A DNA stretch of 64,000 nucleotides from NCBI RefSeq assembly GCF_039525805.1, contig NZ_BAAAHZ010000014.1. One strand, given 5' to 3'. Shown here one piece after another: positions 62,146 through 64,000 of this stretch. Position 1 is the first letter of the stretch, and each line of letters opens with the position of its first letter. Position numbers and translations under genes: made by a program. This DNA comes from Dietzia natronolimnaea (GTDB lineage Bacteria; Actinomycetota; Actinomycetes; Mycobacteriales; Mycobacteriaceae). Below the pieces are notes generated by a model, which made no database searches, was not told the origin of the DNA, and worked only from the letters and a program-made list of their open reading frames with translations.

Positions 62146-63429
62146 TCAGCGGCCGCCGGGCTCAGGGTGCGCCGTCCTGTCGAGCCCCAGTTCCGCCAGT
62201 ACGGACCCGGTGTCCGCACCGTGCGGGCGGGGACCGAACCGCACGGATCCCGGGGTGTCGGAGAGCTTGATCGGGATGCCGACGCTGCGGTAGCCGTCGC
62301 GCTCGACGACCATCTCGCGGTGCAGCACCTGGGGCATGGACAGCGCCTCACCCACGTGGTTCACCGCCCCGGAGGGCACCCCCACCGCGCGGAGTCGATC
62401 CGCGAGGTCGTCGCGACGGAGGCCTGCGACGAGACCACCGAGGATCTCGCGCAGCTCCTCCGAATGCTCCAGGCGGTCCGGATTGGTGAGGAAGCGGGGG
62501 TCGTCGACCAGCGCGGGCGCGTCCAGCGCCTCCGCCAGGGCCCGGAACTGACGATCGTTTCCGGCGCCGATGAAGAACGGTCCGTCCGAGCAGGTGAAGG
62601 TCTCGTAAGGACAGATGGTCGGGTGCGCGACACCGGTGCGCAGCGGGGCCTCACCCGTGGCGAACCACGTTCCGGCGTGCGGGTGCAGGATCGACACCGC
62701 GTTGTCGAGCAGCGCCAGATCGACGAGCTGGCCGCGGCCGGTCGCGGCCCGCACGTGCAGCGCCATGAGGATGCCGCTCATCGCGTTGAGGCTGGTGACG
62801 ATGTCCACCAGTGGGATCCCGATCCGCATGGCCGCACCGTCGGGCTCGCCGTTGATACTCATCAGCCCCGAGAGCCCCTGGAGGACCGCGTCGTACCCGG
62901 GTGCGCCTCCGAGCGGTCCGTCGACCCCGTAACCGGTGATGCGGCAGTGGACCAGACGCGGGAAGCGCCCGGCGAGCTCGTCGTCACCGAACCCCCACTT
63001 CTCCAGGGTGCCGGCCTTGAAGTTCTCGATGAGCACGTCGGCGTCGGCGAGCAGCCTCCCCAGGATCGCCTGCCCCTCGTCGCTACGCAGGTCCAGACTG
63101 ATGTTCCGCTTGTTGCGGTTGAGCCCGTCGAAGTACGCGCTGTGGTCGTCCCGCACGAAGGGTGGCCCCCAGCCGCGGGTCTCGTCCCCGCCCGGCGGTT
63201 CGACCTTGATCACGTCGGCGCCGTGGTCTGCCAGCATCTGGCCGCACAACGGTCCGGCGAGGACCCGGGCCAGATCCACGACGCGGATGTCGGTGAGGGC
63301 ACCGGTCCGTGGGGGCTCGGTCGGGTGCGGCTCGGTCGGATGCGGCTCGGTCGGATGCGGCTCGGTCGGGTGCGGCCCGGTCGGGTGCGGCCCGGTCGGG
63401 AGTGGCCCGGTCGGGTGCGGCTCGGTCAC
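62146..63429 (-). CDS. Class III (CaiB/BaiF-type) CoA-transferase
   Basis: 427 residues. After an unusual repeat-coded N-terminal extension (about 1–38, PHPTE-type repeats) comes the family III core: IRVVDLARVLAGPLCGQMLADHGADVIKVEPPGGDETRGWGPPF, then FDGLNRNKRNISLDL and the segment with the catalytic Asp, AMRIGIPLVDIVTS. It moves CoA between carboxylic acids. Its GTG at 63429 lies 4 bp after the stop of an acyl-CoA dehydrogenase gene, so both probably serve one acyl-CoA pathway. Substrate not predicted. Confidence 0.87.
   Translation of the reverse strand: MTEPHPTGPLPTGPHPTGPHPTEPHPTEPHPTEPHPTEPPRTGALTDIRVVDLARVLAGPLCGQMLADHGADVIKVEPPGGDETRGWGPPFVRDDHSAYFDGLNRNKRNISLDLRSDEGQAILGRLLADADVLIENFKAGTLEKWGFGDDELAGRFPRLVHCRITGYGVDGPLGGAPGYDAVLQGLSGLMSINGEPDGAAMRIGIPLVDIVTSLNAMSGILMALHVRAATGRGQLVDLALLDNAVSILHPHAGTWFATGEAPLRTGVAHPTICPYETFTCSDGPFFIGAGNDRQFRALAEALDAPALVDDPRFLTNPDRLEHSEELREILGGLVAGLRRDDLADRLRAVGVPSGAVNHVGEALSMPQVLHREMVVERDGYRSVGIPIKLSDTPGSVRFGPRPHGADTGSVLAELGLDRTAHPEPGGR
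63316..63429. repeat. 15-bp tandem repeat in the CoA-transferase N-terminus
   Basis: Seven full units and a partial one of the type ctcggtcgggtgcgg run from the start codon inward and encode Pro-His-Pro-Thr-Glu/Gly repeats. The unit is a multiple of three, so copy number can vary without a frameshift. Confidence 0.9.
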
Positions 63430-63433
63430 GGAC

Positions 63434-64000
63434 TCAGGCTCCCGGTGTGCGGACGGGGCCCCCACCGTCGCCACCGACCCTGCCGAGGGTGACCCGGTCG
63501 AGCCACGTGGCCGCGGCGCTCTCGACGGCAGTGCCCTCGACGACCATGGGCCATGCGCCGTCCATCCCCCCGGCGACGGCGGCGTCGGTGAGCAGGGCCT
63601 CCCAGAAGGCCGCGGATCCGAACTCACCGCGCCACTGCAGAGCGGGCAGGGTCAGGCGGTGCAGGGTGTGTTCGTGCGTGGTGCCGATGGCCCCGTGGAC
63701 CTGGTGGGCGTTGCGGACGGCGACCGCGACGGCCTGCGAGGCCACACTGCGGGCCACGGCCACCCGGAAACCCGACAGCGGCCCGCAGAGGTCGGTGGCC
63801 ATGGCGTCGGCGACGGCCTGGTCGACCGCCGCGCGCGCCAGGACGGTCTCGGCGGCGATGTCCACCACCAGGTTCTGCACGGACTGGAACTTGGCGAGTG
63901 CCCGACCGAACTGGTTGCGTTCCGTCGAGTGGGCGATGGCCGACTCGAGCATCCCCTCCGAGGCCCCCACGCACTGGACAGCGCGGGCGAGCGCGCCGCG
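63434..64000 (-). CDS. Acyl-CoA dehydrogenase, C-terminal part (continues beyond window)
   Basis: The frame is open to the right edge. The visible ~188 residues are the C-terminal helical domain: SAIAHSTERNQFGRALAKFQSVQNLVVDIAAETVLARAAVDQAV and RNAHQVHGAIGTTHEHTLHRLTLPALQWRGEFG, in line with the FadE family (R-x-Q-F-G-x-x-x-x-x-x-Q and Q-x-H-G-x-x-G). It oxidises an acyl-CoA with FAD. It is directly upstream of the CoA-transferase gene. Confidence 0.88.
   Translation of the reverse strand, partial: RGALARAVQCVGASEGMLESAIAHSTERNQFGRALAKFQSVQNLVVDIAAETVLARAAVDQAVADAMATDLCGPLSGFRVAVARSVASQAVAVAVRNAHQVHGAIGTTHEHTLHRLTLPALQWRGEFGSAAFWEALLTDAAVAGGMDGAWPMVVEGTAVESAAATWLDRVTLGRVGGDGGGPVRTPGA

Overview
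The window is high-GC actinobacterial DNA. Gene content and order point to the mycolic-acid-bearing Mycobacteriales. The run mutY–mhuD … clpC … lysS … coaX–panD–panC–(Rv3603c-like)–(Rv3604c-like)–(Rv3605c-like)–folK–folB–folP–folE–ftsH … hpt–tilS–dacB–ppa … (Rv3630/31/32/34/35-like) follows Mycobacterium tuberculosis around Rv3589–Rv3635, as recalled from memory. An arabinofuranosyltransferase of the AftA type supports an arabinogalactan wall. A Dietzia-like genome is my best guess, but the genus is inference. Genes are tightly packed with no gene-free stretch over 300 bp. I saw no rRNA, tRNA, insertion sequence, prophage or CRISPR array.

Layout. 1–1.1 kb: MutY C-terminus, heme-degrading MhuD and a small membrane protein. 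1.1–7 kb: a sulfonate-sulfur locus, with ssuD-ssuC-ssuB-ssuA in one operon divergent from a ROK-type regulator and a flavin reductase; a perfect 16-bp palindrome lies between them. 7–17 kb: clpC and lysS bracket a cassette (hrpB helicase with a tiny coupled leader ORF, two tandem paralogous membrane proteins, an L,D-transpeptidase, an HhH-type protein) at the place where mycobacteria carry lsr2; no lsr2 is visible. 17–20 kb: accessory genes (glutaminase, a cysteine-less rhodanese-like protein behind a leader ORF and palindrome, a DODA-type dioxygenase, a TMEM175-type channel). 20–30 kb: one long minus-strand block for pantothenate/CoA, folate and FtsH. 30–35 kb: amidase, DUF1059 protein, SigJ-type sigma factor and a FadD with a CRP/GlxR-like site. 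35–38 kb: hpt-tilS-dacB, ppa and a strong terminator that abuts a run of Ns (assembly gap).

38–46.7 kb holds the most unusual gene, a 1283-residue single-module NRPS-like protein (adenylation, carrier, six membrane segments, three hexapeptide-type domains). This is the architecture of epsilon-poly-L-lysine synthetase (Pls/PosA). The ten specificity residues read DAESIGTVVK, suggesting a basic amino acid. Next to it are an autoregulated winged-helix/membrane-protein pair and an M1 metallopeptidase, possible control and degradation partners.

46.6–60 kb is a cell-envelope glycan block: a Wzx-like flippase, AftA, two GT2 glycosyltransferases (one PpgS-like with its DUF2304 partner), a galE-type epimerase and large GT-C-like membrane proteins. 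The end has a secreted HNH nuclease, a glycine-rich membrane protein, a CoA-transferase with a 15-bp coding repeat, and the C-terminal part of an acyl-CoA dehydrogenase.

Recurrent expression signals: many genes begin with TANNNT 6–8 bases before the start codon and no Shine-Dalgarno, the expected layout of leaderless mRNA; operons are coupled by ATGA/GTGA overlaps or by stop codons abutting starts (TAGATG).
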